A stretch of DNA of 7,471 nt from Sphingobacteriales bacterium (GTDB lineage Bacteria; Bacteroidota; Bacteroidia; Chitinophagales; Chitinophagaceae), in NCBI GenBank assembly GCA_024640385.1, contig JAHEFC010000187.1, positions 1-7,471 on the forward strand, written 5' to 3'. How positions within the stretch are numbered: position 1 is the first letter of the stretch; every line of letters starts with the position of its first letter. Below the pieces are notes generated by a model. The model saw only the letters and a program-made list of their open reading frames with translations. It was not told the origin of the DNA and made no database searches. A program made the position numbers and the translations under genes. Shown piece by piece: positions 6,079 to 7,471 of this stretch.

Positions 6079-7471
6079 CTAACTTTTTACTTCTTCTTCC
6101 ATATATGCGCTAACCGGCTCGCAGGTGCAGATCAGGTTGCGGTCTCCGTGTGTATTATTCACTCTTGAAACACTGGGCCAGAATTTATTCTGCCTCACAT
6201 AGTCAAGCGGGAATGCTGCTTCTTCACGTGAATAGTCCTTTGTCCATTCATTGCTGATCACTGTGAACTGTGTATGTGGGGCATTCTTCAGTACATTGTC
6301 TTTTTTGTCAGCATTTCCTTCTTCAATTGCCCTGATCTCTTCCCTTATAGACAAAAGTGCATCGCAGAAGCGGTCTAATTCTGCCTTGTCTTCAGACTCG
6401 GTAGGTTCGATCATGATGGTGCCCGGAACAGGGAAACTCATGGTAGGTGCATGAAATCCATAATCGATCAGGCGTTTTGCCACATCTTCTGCTTCAACAT
6501 CAGCCGATCTCTTGAAAGGCCTGAGATCAACAATAAACTCGTGTGCACATGTTCCATTTGTACCCAGGTAAAGAATGTCAAACTGGTGCTGCAACCTGGC
6601 CCTCATATAATTTGCATTGAGGATCGCATATTCAGTGGCTTTTCTTACACCAACAGGTCCAAGCATTCTGATATAACCGTAACTGATCAGAAGGATAGAG
6701 GTGCTGCCGTATGGTGCAGCACTGACTGCGGAGGGAGCTGTGGAACCTTTTGCGTTGGTGAAAACATGTCCGGGTAAGAAAGGTGCCAGATGTGATTTAA
6801 CACAGATAGGACCCATGCCGGGACCGCCACCGCCATGCGGAATGGCAAATGTTTTGTGCAGGTTAAGATGACAAACATCTGCACCTATCAGGCCGGGTGC
6901 AGTGAGACCAACCTGTGCATTCATATTGGCACCATCCATATATACCTGTCCGCCATGTGAATGTATAATGGCCGTGATCTCTTTCACTGTTTCTTCATAA
7001 ACGCCATAGGTGCTCGGATAGGTGATCATGATCCCGGCCAGGTTGCTGCTGTGGGCTTCTGCTTTTTCTTTAAGATCAGCCACATCTATATATCCATTCT
7101 CCAGCGCTTTGACCACTACTACCTTCATGCCTGCCATTACAGCTGATGCAGGGTTTGTGCCGTGGGCCGAAATGGGTATCAGCATAACGTTCCTGTTATG
7201 GTCGCCACGTGAAATATGGTAGTCGCGTATCGTCAGCAGGCCAGCATATTCCCCCTGCGCCCCACTGTTTGGCTGCAGGCTGCAGGCGTCAAACGCTGTG
7301 ATCTCGCAGAGGTACCTGGAAAGGTTATCAATGATGTATTTGTATCCTTCTGTCTGTTCAGCAGGGGCAAATGGGTGTATCCTGCTCCAGTGATTCCAGC
7401 TGAGTGGGATCATTTCTGTAGCTGCATTAAGCTTCATGGTGCAGGAGCCTAAAGAGATCATTGAAGTATTC
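6079..7471 (-). CDS. gcvP: Glycine dehydrogenase (decarboxylating), glycine cleavage system P-protein, C-terminal half
   Basis: This is the PLP-dependent P-protein, which decarboxylates glycine and passes the aminomethyl group to the lipoylated H-protein, feeding one-carbon units to tetrahydrofolate in the cytosol. About 463 residues are present, roughly the C-terminal half of a ~950-960-residue single-chain enzyme. The reading frame is still open at the right edge. The residues before the first visible Met read N-T-S, so the Met at 7461 is internal and not the start. Family motifs seen are [13 protein letters not shown] near the cut, the AHGTNPASA loop, and the PLP-lysine segment [18 protein letters not shown], whose Lys codon is at 6853-6855. 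The C-terminal substrate region contains [14 protein letters not shown]. The stop is TAG at 6079-6081. Some bacteria split this enzyme into gcvPA and gcvPB. The window cannot exclude that, but Bacteroidota usually carry the fused form. Confidence 0.95.
   Translation of the reverse strand, partial: NTSMISLGSCTMKLNAATEMIPLSWNHWSRIHPFAPAEQTEGYKYIIDNLSRYLCEITAFDACSLQPNSGAQGEYAGLLTIRDYHISRGDHNRNVMLIPISAHGTNPASAVMAGMKVVVVKALENGYIDVADLKEKAEAHSSNLAGIMITYPSTYGVYEETVKEITAIIHSHGGQVYMDGANMNAQVGLTAPGLIGADVCHLNLHKTFAIPHGGGGPGMGPICVKSHLAPFLPGHVFTNAKGSTAPSAVSAAPYGSTSILLISYGYIRMLGPVGVRKATEYAILNANYMRARLQHQFDILYLGTNGTCAHEFIVDLRPFKRSADVEAEDVAKRLIDYGFHAPTMSFPVPGTIMIEPTESEDKAELDRFCDALLSIREEIRAIEEGNADKKDNVLKNAPHTQFTVISNEWTKDYSREEAAFPLDYVRQNKFWPSVSRVNNTHGDRNLICTCEPVSAYMEEEVKS

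Noticed and set aside
7262..7290. Short CTGCAGG-like duplication (GGCTGCAGGCTGCAGGCG) resembling the heptad repeat at 3251
   Set aside because: It is inside conserved gcvP coding sequence, has only two copies and shows no inverted arm; probably coincidental codon sequence.
7462..7471. Met at 7461 as the start of a separate short glycine dehydrogenase subunit
   Set aside because: The frame continues through Asn-Thr-Ser to the window edge, matching the interior of full-length P-protein, so this is an edge truncation and not a true start.
1..7471. CRISPR array, tRNA or rRNA gene, insertion sequence, prophage or defence system
   Set aside because: I saw no regularly spaced repeats, tRNA-like cloverleaf sequence, transposase or integrase motif, or known defence domain. 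The genes are ordinary metabolic and envelope functions.

Overview
The window looks like an ordinary chromosomal segment from a Bacteroidota bacterium, most likely a Chitinophagaceae-like member of the Sphingobacteriia/Chitinophagia side. This rests on several observations. There is an outer-membrane TonB-dependent receptor with an N-terminal carboxypeptidase-regulatory-like domain. A DUF2141 protein sits beside a phytoene desaturase. Leaders are A-rich and lack Shine-Dalgarno sites, one site matches the Bacteroidota -7 consensus TAnnTTTG, and signal peptides end in ...SQ or ...AQ. The genus is inferred from protein style only, because no database search was possible.

Layout from left to right: (1) On the minus strand, a small secreted DUF2141 protein (290-718) lies 8 bp upstream of a phytoene desaturase crtI, whose first 93 codons are inside the window (1-281); together they look like the head of a carotenoid operon. 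(2) Divergent from it is a complete TonB-dependent receptor (806-3247) with no SusD partner. (3) A convergent junction (3248-3339) carries a perfect 17-bp inverted repeat built from a 7-bp tandem unit. (4) On the minus strand is a complete zinc-dependent, probably NADP-preferring alcohol dehydrogenase (3340-4389). (5) Divergent from it are two plus-strand genes (4548-5339 and 5365-6006), 25 bp apart. They encode secreted proteins of unknown function that are recognisably paralogous to each other. (6) Another convergent junction (6007-6078) holds a hairpin terminator whose T-tract serves the minus strand. (7) On the minus strand is the C-terminal half of the glycine cleavage P-protein gcvP (6079-7471), cut by the window edge.

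The genes do not form one pathway. Carotenoid synthesis, outer-membrane uptake, aldehyde/alcohol redox and one-carbon metabolism sit next to each other as separate transcription units. No tRNA, rRNA, CRISPR array, insertion sequence, phage gene or defence system is visible, and no stretch over 300 bases lacks a gene. The least explained content is the tandem pair of secreted paralogues and the heptad-based palindrome at 3251-3307.
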